From assembly GCA_963070105.1 (NCBI GenBank), contig OY718807.1, positions 8,099,983-8,163,982 on the forward strand: DNA of 64,000 bases, in the 5' to 3' direction. A program made the translations under genes and the position numbers. The stretch is from Litomosoides sigmodontis (taxonomy: Eukaryota; Nematoda; Chromadorea; Rhabditida; Onchocercidae). Below the pieces are notes generated by a model that saw only the letters and a list, made by a program, of their open reading frames with translations, had not been told where the DNA came from and did no database searches. Positions 22,429 through 43,512 of the stretch are shown here, in pieces (within the stretch, counting starts at the first letter, position 1; each line of letters opens with the position of its first letter).

Positions 22429-23117
22429 CTCCTTCTCCTTCTCCTTCTCCCTCTCCTTCTCCTTCTCCTTCTCCTTCTCCTTCTCCTTCTCCTTCTCCTT
22501 CTCCTTCTCCTTCTCCTTCTCCTTCTCCTTCTCCTTCTCCTTCTCCTTCTCCTTCTCCTTCTCCTTCTCCTTCTCCTTCTCCTTCTCCTTCTCCTTCTCC
22601 TTCTCCTTCTCCTTCTCCTTCTCCTTCTCCTTCTCCTTCTCCTTCTCCTTCTCCTTCTCCTTCTCCTTCTCCTTCTCCTTCTCCTTCTCCTTCTCCTTCT
22701 CCTTCTCCTTCTCCTTCTCCTTCTCCTTCTCCTTCTCCTTCTCCTTCTCCTTCTCCTTCTCCTTCTCCTTCTCCTTCTCCTTCTCCTTCTCCTTCTCCTT
22801 CTCCTTCTCCTTCTCCTTCTCCTTCTCCTTCTCCTTCTCCTTCTCCTTCTCCTTCTCCTTCTCCTTCTCCTTCTCCTTCTCCTTCTCCTTCTCCTTCTCC
22901 TTCTCCTTCTCCTTCTCCTTCTCCTTCTCCTTCTCCTTCTCCTTCTCCTTCTCCTTCTCCTTCTCCTTCTCCTTCTCCTTCTCCTTCTCCTTCTCCTTCT
23001 CCTTCTCCTTCTCCTTCTCCTTCTCCTTCTCCTTCTCCTTCTCCTTCTCCTTCTCCTTCTCCTTCTCCTTCTCCTTCTCCTTCTCCTTCTCCTTCTCCTT
23101 CTCCTTCTCCTTCTCCT
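22429..23117. repeat. CCTTCT hexanucleotide array, about 115 units
   Basis: About 690 bp of an almost perfect CCTTCT hexamer with a single substituted unit near 22451. The strand is fully pyrimidine/purine asymmetric, so triplex (H-DNA) formation is possible. The long open frames (Ser-Pro, Gly-Glu, poly-Arg) are repeat artefacts. Confidence 0.98.
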
Positions 23118-23718
23118 AAGACTTTGTAAATAATAGAAAAAGGTTGTATCAATAGAATGCAAGCTTAGAGAGGAATTTCACAGCTAACTTACTCTCTTGA
23201 CCACTTCATCTATTTACAAAATATCAACAGTTGTTTCTCACTGTCATCATTATCATAATCACTATCATCATCATCATCATCACCATCATCATCACCGTCA
23301 ACAACAACAACAACAACATCGATATCACTAGTTAAGCAGTTGCAGTGGAGTTGTACTGGTAGTTGAATGATCCCAAAGGAATTTTGAAATGAAAAATTAG
23401 TCGTAGCGGCAACCTTAACAACTTAAAATCTGTGATAGTGAAGTGATGGATGAACGAAGAGGAAAAAGTCTAACTAATCCGCCTGTAACAACCTAGTCAA
23501 CCTGTAATAGCAATGTAATCTGCGATAAGCGAATTATCAAGAGGATGTTAATTTTGCGTTTTGATTGAATAACAATCGCTACAATCCTTACAACAAATCA
23601 CTTTTTTTCTCTCTCTCTTTCTCTCCCACTCTCTCTCTCCCTCTTTCAAGGATTTATGCAAATCATCTTACTGCTACAGTTAACAAAACGATTTACAATT
23701 ACTGTTATTGTTGTTGTT

Positions 23719-23812
23719 GATGTGTGTGTGTGTATGTGTGTGTGTGTGTATGTATGTGTGTATGTATGTGTGTGTGTGTATGTGTGTATGTATGTGTGTA
23801 TGTATGTGTGTA

Positions 23813-23849
<37 letters not shown>

Positions 23850-23880
23850 GTGTGTGCGTGTGTGTGTGTGTGTGTGTGGT
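23719..23880. repeat. GT/GTAT microsatellite
   Basis: TG repeats mixed with TATG units over about 160 bp, in the gene-poor region. Confidence 0.95.
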
Positions 23881-25157
23881 GTTTTGAATAGTTGCTGGTA
23901 AAAGTTTTCCAAATAATTGTAAAATTTTTGCAAATAATACGACGATATCTTAGCTTAATTATCTTAATTACTATCTTAATTTACCTTAATCAAACTATTC
24001 CTTAATTGATTGTGCCTAAGTAAGCTTCTTTCAATTAAATTTTTTCTCATATTTTTGCTGTTTGTCTCAGCAAAAGTAATTTTTTCGCAATAGCAGAATT
24101 GTTTGATAGAAGGAGGAAATGTAAAACTACAAAACAAAAGTCACTTATAAATAAAATTATTACAAAAAGAAGCTTAATTAGGTGTAATTAATTAAGGAAC
24201 AGTTAATTACTTGCTAAGATCTATCGTAGCAATTTTAGAATGTCATTGAGGGATGTTATTATGATTAAGTGAAAAGCAAACGGTAAGAAATAACAAAATT
24301 TTCATAATGATCGTTTATATCGGGAAAGATGAATGAGATACCTGTCATTTTGTGCTTTATCTTGATAAGCCTGACACTTGCGCTTTATCTTAATAAAAAG
24401 CGCACTTTTTTCCAAAATGAGGAAATTTACACTTTGTTCTCAAATATGGGTTTACACTACGTAGACAAACTTAGTGACAATTAGTAATAGACAAGAAATG
24501 AATTAATTGATTGGTTTATTCTGTGAGACAATTTCTTGGAAGCGGAAATGTCACGTAATGTCACGTAATAGCTATCGTAAAAATATTTGCTTCAAAAGTA
24601 ATGAATTGATGATATCTGACAGCAATGAATTAAATAACTAGTGAATTCATATTGTAATCGAAAATCTTCTAACTTTTCTAGAGCCAATCTCAAATTTAAT
24701 TAATTAATTAATCGTTAGGAATAGTTAAATTTCGTTTTTGAGAAGAAAAAGAAAACGCGCCTTTGTATTACGATGTTGAATTTTAGTTAGTCTTTAAGCA
24801 TGCATTAAAGAACTAATCAATTAATTAATTAACCAAAAAAAAATTGCAAAGAATTAAGATAAGCTATAGCATGCTTATTTGGAATTTTGTTAAGCGAAAT
24901 TTATAATAGAACTTTTTTTAGTGATAAAATTTCGTTAAGTGATAATAAAAGTAAGTACGAAATCATACTTCTTACTAAAGTATACTTAAAGTCTAACTAA
25001 AATTTAACAACAACTAAAGGCTTTTTTCTCTTTTTCTTCTCAGACGTGAAATTCCACTATTTCCGACGATTGCTATCACTTTCTATTTGAGGTAAATCGA
25101 TCAATTCACTCATTTAACTTTAGGCGTATGCTGCACCGACAATTTCCACACTCATTT
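23881..25157. other. Intergenic AT-rich sequence
   Basis: No open frame with splice or homology support. Small tandem tgtcacgtaa copies occur near 24549. Confidence 0.6.

Positions 25158-25214
<57 letters not shown>
25158..25214. repeat. (GT)n microsatellite
   Basis: Pure TG dinucleotide run of about 56 bp. Confidence 0.95.
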
Positions 25215-25215
<1 letters not shown>

Positions 25216-25983
25216 CCGCAAGACGATCGTCGAATTCAACAATTGAAGAAAGAATGGAAATGAAGTTAATTCAAGGAAAATTGCTATTGCTTTTTTTTTT
25301 TTTAGTGGGAGTGGGTGGAAAGAAAACAGAAATTAACTCAGTGATAAGATAAGAGCACTACGTTATCACTGTAATGATTAGATGCAAATGTGATAAATGA
25401 TTGCTAGGAATCAGTAATTGAGGTGGAAATAATTGCACAATTCGACTTGATTAGAGCGCTGTGCAGTGGATGAGTGCTCGCTTCATTTCCTCATTCTTTC
25501 ATCATATCACTCACTCTTAAACTGCCAACATTTAGCTAAGTGATTTATGCGCTTGAACTGTGTAACTCCAAAAGTAATAAATTTTTGAATCATCGCACTT
25601 AATGGTTTCAGTAAAAATTTCAGTAAAAAAAAAAAAAGAAAAAAGGAACGGAATAGATGAAGAGAAAATGTGGATGAGAACAACAGCGAGAGAGCGGTAG
25701 GTAGACAATTCAAACGTTCAAATGTATCGTTTTAAAATCAATCTAATTCACTTGCTAAAACGTATAATGATAATTTGAAAAAAAAAAGAGGTGCACAAGA
25801 AAAATTGTGAACATTTGCGCCAACTTCATTTTCTTTTCGACAGGAAACAGTAATTAATTATATTTGACTATCATTTTGATGCATACAAAATGAAATTCCA
25901 AATAATGCTGTGCTAAACGATTGCGCAAACATTTGAAAATATGTCATGAGCTGATGAAGATCATTACAGGTTACAGGTTGCAG

Positions 25984-26719
25984 TTATCACCATACTGGAA
26001 TGACATCATGCATGAGGTGCTACGAACAGTTACCGTAAGAACTATCGCTCTATCGCAGAATTTTAAAGCGCATTGAAAGACAGTAGGATAATTGGATGGA
26101 TGAAGAGAGCAGGGCGTGGGTGAACATTGTTTTGAAAGAGTATGATTTCGATTTTATTTATGTAAACAAAAGTAATTCTCATATGTTTAAAACTGACGCA
26201 ACAACGTGCATCAAATATTTGCATGAAGCAGGAAGTTTCGGTTAACTCAAAGGTTTACTTGCTGAAAGTTATGCAAAAAATTCTCTCAAACAGTGAAGAA
26301 TCTTGCAAATTGTGAGCAACCGATATTAGCTAGGTGGTGGAACACTGGTGAGTTCCGAGGTTTTCAGTAGCTTCACGGAGAGAGTTGTGGCCGAGAAGAG
26401 AGATGCCGCTTGTAGCAATGATGTATGCAAGAGTTTTACATTTATCACTTCGAACATCAATCACACTGGAATTGATCAATGTGTTTTGCATAATATCCAA
26501 TTGCTACTTTCGCAGTTCACGTTTTTAATGTTGTCATTTGCAGTTTGCTTTTGAAATGACTAACATGTCTTGTGCAAACTGTTGTTGTCAGGTGGTCCTT
26601 TTGCGAGAAAGCCTGTGTGCTACGTGTGCCATTGAAGCAGGAAATATATCAAGTGGTCGCTGGTCACTTCAATTATTTTGCATATACAAGTCATGAAGCT
26701 AAATACAATCACCATGATT
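25984..26719 (+). CDS. Candidate exons of an unrecognised plus-strand gene
   Basis: A GC-richer island holds three splice-bounded, coding-like pieces. 25984-26034 reads LSPYWNDIMHEVLRTVT between TTGCAG and GTAAGA. 26294-26347 reads KNLANCEQPILARWWNT before a strong GTGAGT donor. The segment from 26592 begins after TTGTCAG and in the matching phase reads GGPFARKPVCYVCH before a stop at 26635. The last two join in phase; the first does not join directly. No family is recognised and no start codon is seen. It may be a small gene, a decayed gene, or chance. Confidence 0.2.
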
Positions 26720-28282
<1,563 letters not shown>

Positions 28283-28294
28283 GTCATGGATCAC

Positions 28295-28456
28295 CAAATT
28301 CCGAAATAATTCCAGTTCCACTAACGACAACACTTTGTTGGGTGAGATTTCTCTCAGATTAGTGATAGATATATGATGTTCAAATACAACATTGTACTCT
28401 TGCAAGCGAATAGGAAGAGGAATTCGCTCAAAATTGGGAGCATAAGAAGCGGATAA
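28295..28456 (-). CDS. Orphan coding-like exon beside the AT repeat
   Basis: A 54-codon open segment is bounded by a TTTTTCTTCAG acceptor at its 5' side and an AATTTG|GTGATC donor at 28295, phase 0 at both ends. It reads [19 protein letters not shown] and later [18 protein letters not shown], with codon use and amino-acid mix typical of real protein. No family is recognised. A second short piece ([14 protein letters not shown]) lies beyond the AT repeat near 28115-28160. It could be a separate gene fragment or pseudogene between MGAT1 and the gene-poor region. Confidence 0.3.
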
Positions 28457-28624
28457 CTGAAGAAAAATTGTGTCCTAATGGTACTGAATGTATCCCATAA
28501 CAGTCATGCATACAAAAACGAATGTAAAATCAAATTTTTATACTGACTAGTTCCGAAAATCAACCCCAGATTAGCGTTTAGCATTCTATAGATGCCCGTA
28601 ATAATACCACGTATCCTTCGCCAT

Positions 28625-31600
28625 TTAGTTGACGATCATTTCACCCCAATGCTTCAGTCTTTTTGATAATCTCTTTCTCGTAAACCATGCAATAAGATCC
28701 GGATCCTTCGGGTCGCATTTTCCGCTATACCTGAATTTCATTAGTTAAGAAATAAAGAGGTGAAAATTTTAATGAGGAAAAAAACGATTCCTTGTTACAA
28801 CTAATTTTTTCAACAGCCATTTTTATCGTATCTTAAGATATCACTGTACGAAATATAATATTTAGTAATTCTATTGATTATCATCAATAACAATTGAAAT
28901 GGTTGATAATGATATCGATTCTGTTTATGGAAATGACTAGAAGAAATAGTTTTACTTTGTAGGTATGCAGTAAGTTTCCTGGAATTCGAGGTAGCGAGTC
29001 ATTTTATCCCATTTTTCATTATAATAGTCAGATGAACGCTGTAAACCAAATTCATATGCAGAAAGATTTAACTTTTCCGGCGCTGCATAAAAACGCTCCG
29101 AACTATACATGAAAGCCACGATGCCGTAATATGCTGTCCGTGGCATTCCAGACTGCAAAATTACTAAATTCTAAAGGAACAAATGAAAAAGATTGTTTCT
29201 TTCATCTTTTGTGACAGAACCATGTTAGAACATGGAATAAATCTTAGATGTGAAACGGAAATCAGATTTGCTTTAAATTTCTGACTCAAAAAAAACAGGG
29301 TTACCCTGATGTCAAGCATCAATCCAACAGATTTTCCAAGGCGCCGATATTCTCTAGGTGTTTTATATATAATAAAGAAAGGAGCAGATCCAGAAAAATT
29401 TCCAGAGAGAAACTCATCCACTGATAACACAGCAGCATGTGACATTTTTTGACTTAATAAACTAAAACAATACTTTAAAATGCTTTCATTGCAATAGGTA
29501 CTAAACAATTTTTTTAAAATAACCTTATGTTCACGCAAAAATTCTGAAAAAAATCAGGAATCGAATGCATAGGAAATGAAACAGAAATAAGCACGAACCT
29601 GTCATAGTTACTTTTGATTAAATAGCTCAAATCTAGTTTGGAAAAATCAACTGCTATTTCAGGTAAACGAATAGAAGCCAGATATTTCTTGTACAATCCG
29701 CTGCAAGCAGTTCGCTGTTATACTCTAAGAGCGAGAAGTCATCAAGGAAAAGGAGGATTACAATATTACTTACCCACTTGAACCTTTTCCTGCCAGATTA
29801 TTATTATGAGAAGTTCGGGAAACTTCTGGCCTGATGCAAACCCTCTCTTTACGTATATCTTGACGTCTCATCCAATCGTCCCAGTACATGTCGGGCCAAC
29901 TGGGAGATAATTCATTCCACAAGTCTGTAGTCAGCATCCACCCTGAAGGAAAAAAAAACCCACAGACATATTTCACAAGAGCTTCGAAATAAGATTTTGG
30001 GAATGTTATCAAAAAAGAAAAGTGTGCAAAGATATGGCAGTTATTTAGATAGTACGAAACCTGATTTTCCCGATAATAACTAATAACGTTTCTCTTTATT
30101 AGTTTGGATATTCAACTAAGTATCATAGTTGCCACTGTTCGTACAAAGTATCATAGTTGCCACTGCATCAAAAACTTGAATCTAGGAAAAAACGAAAAGC
30201 AATAAACAATACCTAGTCCCGGGAAAAAATCTGTCCTGTAAAGTATTTCTCCATGTTTACGATCAGTGATATTAGCACCTCCATTATCATTCCATGCACT
30301 GATACACCAAACTGTTTCATCAGCAAGCAGTATTGGTTTCGTAGCCGCAAAATACGAAAAGAAATCATCTGCTAAGTCAAGATCATCTGCAACGAAGACT
30401 TATTTTAGCTTTAAAATTCATGCATAAATAATTTTACGACATAACTGTGTGACAGCAAATATAACAACTTTGGAGTCATGAAAACAAATTGCTGAGATAT
30501 AAAAAGTAAACACAATCCTCAAATGTTACTAGGAATTAGGTAGGAAGAAACTTCATCAAATCATTAAAAGATAAACAAGAAATAACCTTCAGTAATGATC
30601 GCTATCTCATACTTCATTTCAAAAAATACTTTATCAAGAGCCCATTTGTAATGGTGTGCAATGTGAAAATAACTTTTGGAACCAGAATCCAAATCACCAG
30701 GAGGCTCTGCCTGCTCTTTATGCTGAAAGAAAGAAATTCAAATTTACTGCTTATAGTGACCAATGAAATAATCACTACCTTACTATAATAATGCAATAAT
30801 TACATAGTTCAAAGCTCTGCTCCGTCATCGCTACTCACAAACTTGCACGCGCACGAAACTTACATGAATATGGCTAATTTTCATCTTTTCATTCGTAAAA
30901 CTCAAAATCGCTTCCAATACTGCCTTATCATCTCCGTCTTGACTGATAACAATAGGAAAATGGACAGGAGATGGCCGTAATCTACAAGAATCAAGATCAT
31001 TTTATTTTGCTTTCATCTATGAATACGCTTGGTCAAACACATCTGTCGAACAAATTATGATTGGACGTTCATATTGTTTATAAAATTAAAAAAAAAAATT
31101 CAATGGTATGAAATGTTTTAGTCCGTTAAAACCCATAACACAGTGTACAATTTCGATCCAGTTAGACACTGAAAATAAAAACAAACTTTATCAATTGATC
31201 CAAATGATTTCGAACAGCACGTTCCCTTTTCGCTGCCATAACCAAAACTACAGCAACAGGTTTTTCATTATCGTTGACAACTGGCTGTGTTATTTCTTGA
31301 TCGGACAAGAAATTCTGAATAAGAATATGACGAAAAGAATCAGCTAAAATGTCATTTAAATATTTTATAATAGCTTTCACACATAACTCCGAGTAAAAAA
31401 AATAAAAAAATAAATTTTGAGGTAAAAACACGTATGTGATTTAACTCAATTTTAACCGTCCAATATAAAACCCAGTTACTATATTCCTCAGAAAACTACA
31501 GCGCTTAATTTAAAATAATTTGAAAAACAATAGTTTGACAATCAGTTAAATTGAACTATGAGACATAAATTCTTCTAAAAAGACTTATCTTTTAAAAGTG

Positions 31601-31846
31601 TCAGTTAGTTATATGTTTTTTCAGTGAAGTAATTCGTTGCAAATTTCAGCAAAATATATAGTGCATTTATCCAACACGTTTTTCATTACATCAAAACAAC
31701 AGATAAGGATCGTTCAACATTCAAACCCATAAATATACAAACCTGTGGCTTCTTATTCAAAGAACCGAATAATATCCCCTGTCGAATAACAAGAAAAACC
31801 GATAGGATAGAAAATGCAATGAAACACCGACGCCGTATGTAATAGC
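28625..31846 (-). CDS. Alpha-1,3-mannosyl-glycoprotein 2-beta-N-acetylglucosaminyltransferase (GnT-I), 5' end unresolved
   Basis: GnT-I adds GlcNAc to Man5GlcNAc2 in the Golgi, opening the way to hybrid, complex and paucimannose N-glycans. Exons in transcript order: 31846-31743, 31314-31187, 30981-30864, 30722-30587, 30386-30213, 29942-29774, 29700-29599, 29461-29305, 29152-28956, 28730-28625, all in phase. The first exon carries RRR plus a hydrophobic stretch (CFIAFSILSVFLVI), fitting the type II membrane anchor. Family landmarks follow: HFPIVISQDG, the metal-binding EDD (TEDDLDLADDFF), WCISAWNDNG, RTDFFPGLGW, WDDWMRR, CIRPEVSRT, LDLSYL, and GMPRTAYYGIV. The C-terminus runs about 75 residues past the human end. 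The initiator exon upstream of 31846 is not identified; an ATG-led hydrophobic frame at 32227-32112 does not join in phase. Confidence 0.93.
30118..30165. repeat. 20-bp direct repeat in an MGAT1-type intron
   Basis: aagtatcatagttgccactg occurs twice, at 30118-30137 and 30146-30165, with an 8-bp spacer. It looks like a recent small tandem duplication. Confidence 0.9.
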
Positions 31847-33084
31847 CTCAAAAGAGAAGATCGTAAGAAAACTAACTGCAATTTTACCAGAGAATGGTGA
31901 AAGTGTACATTGTATCAAATGTCTCTCCTTTTTTTCTTCCTGTAGCTATGAAGTATTCAAAAGTGGAACTACTTTTTAGGAATGTCTTTCTAAACCATAT
32001 AAAAATCAGTAAGTACTTGCATAAATAAACTTGTTCAAACACAACAAAAATTGCCTAAATTCTGCATGCAAATGAAATTTCCGCCAAAAAAAACGATTCA
32101 AAATATTTACTGCGTTGTCGCAAATAAGTACACAAATAAACCAACTAAGGAGTCTGCTCAATTTGACCACTACCATACAATTTGTTGTTCGCCTCCCTAC
32201 CGCATCGTTTATCGGTACTGATAGCATGACTGATGTCGTGAATTTCCTTCGATCACTTCTCTCCTTCTACTGCATAATTGCATAAGTTCACTTACCTTCT
32301 CGCTGTGCGTGACAATCTGCGTCAGAAAAAAAGATTATTTAATTTCCCATATTACTCTAATACCTTCCTCACGCATTCAAATAAACAGAATGAATGAGGG
32401 GAGAAAGGAAGTGCACAATCGATTGAAGGAAACTATTGCATGCAATTAACATATTTAGTAAATCACCTTTCATATCCAACATAAACAGATACATACTTTG
32501 TCACGGAAACATCGATAATACTCATTAGGTGGGATAGCGAAAGTAGCAGCATATCAACGAGTATTCTCGTGCTCAAATGAACAAATAAAAGTTTGCAAAA
32601 TTTGAATAGCACAGTTTCAACAAATTTACAATCAGTTGTCGTACAAAGAAGAAATTTGCATGCCATTTATTTAGCCTACAGTTCAGAGGTTAGCAGATCG
32701 GAAATGAAGTGCAATACTTATCGCAAAAATCACTCATCTCCATTAATTGCTCCAAAAAACGAAGAGAGAGGAAAGTGGAAGGTAAAGGTGTATGAATGAG
32801 AAAAAAAAAAGTGTTATTGCTGGAAGAAAATGAACTGTCAAGCGCTGCAATCCGTCACGCAACATCCGTTAATTTATGCGAGAAAAATGAGAGAGTAAGC
32901 AATTTTTCACTACAAATACCAACATTTCACATAATTCTTCTTTACCTATCAGTTTCATCAAAAGCAACTTTCACGTAAATTGAAATAACCTCAATTAACT
33001 AATTAATATCACTGCTCATCACCAATCTATCAAGAACCAAAACTGAACATGCCCAATCACATAGCTGGTCGGACCGCAAAATTG

Positions 33085-33170
<86 letters not shown>

Positions 33171-33921
33171 CTGTTCATGCACTTTTTGCACGAGTATGTA
33201 ACGGTCAGTGTTATGATCGATTATGTACATGGAAGGATGATAACCAGGTTGGTAAGTAAATATGTCCTTAGAATGCTGATATGAGAATCCCTTTGTAGTA
33301 CTTGATAACGGCAGAGAGAGTAATGGAGAGGGAGAGGGAGAGAGAGAGAGAGAGAGGGAAAGAAAGGGACAAAAGTATTCCCATTAATTGTCCGGTGTTC
33401 TTTTTTTTAATAAGACGAAAGACTAAACCGGCTAAAGGATCCTTCTTTTATTTCTTAAACACTACCAGATGACTATCATTTGAACATTAAAGGCGGCTAC
33501 TTCGTGCACTTTATCTTTCTTCTTAAGCTAATCCAAAATTTAATTATTATGGTTGAATTCAGAAGTCTTTGCTAATTACAGCTGTATGATAATGTCATTT
33601 CACTAACTGAGCAGGGAGGAATTGAACTTCCAATTCAAATGCTCTTCTCTTTCAGCATCAACAACAAGTGGCATATTTTGATGCTACATTGTTTGCAGCG
33701 TTTCCTTGATAAATCAAAGTAAGAAATTTACAAATATAAAAAAGTAATTACACAATCAAAGTATCATCCTTTGCATAATTTTTTACCTGAAACACTTTCA
33801 ACATGCATAATTTACCTGCAATACTCACAAAGTACTCAAATGATTTGATATGTTTTGTTTGATATTTCCATTCATTATGCTAGAGCATACATCAGTGGAA
33901 AATGAGTAATAGTGTTTTGTA
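31847..33921. other. Region between MGAT1-type and TTBK-like genes
   Basis: Should contain the 5' exon(s) and promoter of MGAT1. A TTTTTCTGACGCAG acceptor with a GAGAAG|GTAAGT donor near 32296-32317 could bound a 21-base 5' UTR exon. A minus-strand ATG frame at 32227-32112 encodes a hydrophobic stretch (SRLLSWFICVLIC). No other gene is supported. Confidence 0.4.
33088..33165. repeat. (GT)n microsatellite
   Basis: TG dinucleotide run with one TATG interruption, followed downstream by GA-rich sequence at about 33316-33358. Confidence 0.95.
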
Positions 33922-36121
<2,200 letters not shown>

Positions 36122-37070
36122 TGTTTACGAGCACCACTACACAGAGTACCAGCAGTACCAGTCACTGCACAGAATTCTAACTGTACAAAATAACTTCCAG
36201 TACGAACTACACAGAATTTATAGCACCGAAATTGGATGAATTCGCATTATCTAATAAGCTTTCTCATTTGCATGTAATATGCATTCATCATTTGACTAAT
36301 GTACAGTGAGGTTCAATATACTGAATTTCGAAGCACAGTGTGCTAACTTCGAGTAAATATTTCGACCGAATGTTTAAATTAATACCTTTTTGATATAAAA
36401 AAAATGCACTATAACTATAAAACATCTTATAGAGAGCACCAAATTAAAATGCTACACCCAATTATACATTCAGTAGCTTTTTGTATAAGATACTTAAATA
36501 CTGAGTAAGCACTTAAGTGAGAAAGTAGTACATTCTGTTCCCATCGACCATCGTCGAATTATACCATTTAAAAAATCTCTCGAGATCTCAACCTATAGCT
36601 GAATTTTACTTGTTTTGCGTGTAAAATATTCATCAGTTCTTTTATTTTTTCAATCAACAAGTAAAAAATGAAATAAGGATTTGCAAATCACTTTTATCAA
36701 GTCACCTTACACTTCCGTATTTGTGTTGGCTGAAATGCTGTTCTGAAATGTTAACATGAAATCATAACTCGTTCCTGCCGGAAGAAATATATCTCAGGAC
36801 TGGAAAAGTTTTTCTTCTATTGTAAATTTTTTCCGAAAACTTATACGTTTAACCAAAAGACAGTTACGTCTCGACTACAAGAAAATAGGGGAAAATTGAT
36901 TCGTTTTCATATACCACCTTAACAGAAATTAAAACAAAAAATTTTCTAGCGAACCTCAAATCTTAAGTGTAAATGCACAAATCATAAACACTCTGGGGAA
37001 GTTTCTTTGACACAAATAGTGCCACTTTCAAAGTGATGTCGAATAATACTCGTTTTAATTAGTGAACAGC
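36122..37070. other. Intergenic region between USP and TTBK-like genes (same strand)
   Basis: About 950 bp containing the TTBK-like promoter and USP 3' UTR. A TTTTGTACAG acceptor near 36182-36191 may be a cis or trans splice site for the TTBK-like transcript. The spacing would allow an operon, but there is no direct sign of one. Confidence 0.45.
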
Positions 37071-43175
<6,105 letters not shown>

Positions 43176-43512
43176 CCTGGATCAAAACTTGTCTGTCTTC
43201 GTTCAATTCAATCTCTTAGCGCAAGAAAAATTTAATTTTATCGACTTGTTTCTAAGTTGGGTAATCTGAATCCGTTTAGATCAGAAGGCTTGAGAAGCAA
43301 TCGCTAATTTATATTTTATATGTTGGAACAATGCAGACACATATGGTTAAAAAAATGATAGATGTTATATGAATTGGGATGACTTATTGATATCTTCTGA
43401 TTTGTCCTGTTGTCGATCATTCATCCGTTATTTCTAAGAGCTTTTAAAATAGTTCAATCACTACAGAATTGACACCTAAAACTTTCGAATTTCTTCCTAA
43501 CGACTTATTTGA
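43176..43512. promoter_or_regulatory. Shared divergent promoter region, USP and NCAPD3
   Basis: Only 337 bp separate the tentative USP start (minus) from the NCAPD3 ATG (plus). Both transcripts must initiate here, or inside the first USP exon. No specific element is assigned. Confidence 0.55.

Noticed and set aside
22394..23162. Four long open frames (Ser-Pro, Ser-Phe, Gly-Glu, poly-Arg) across the same stretch
   Set aside because: A hexamer repeat lacks stops in several frames by construction; nothing coding flanks it.
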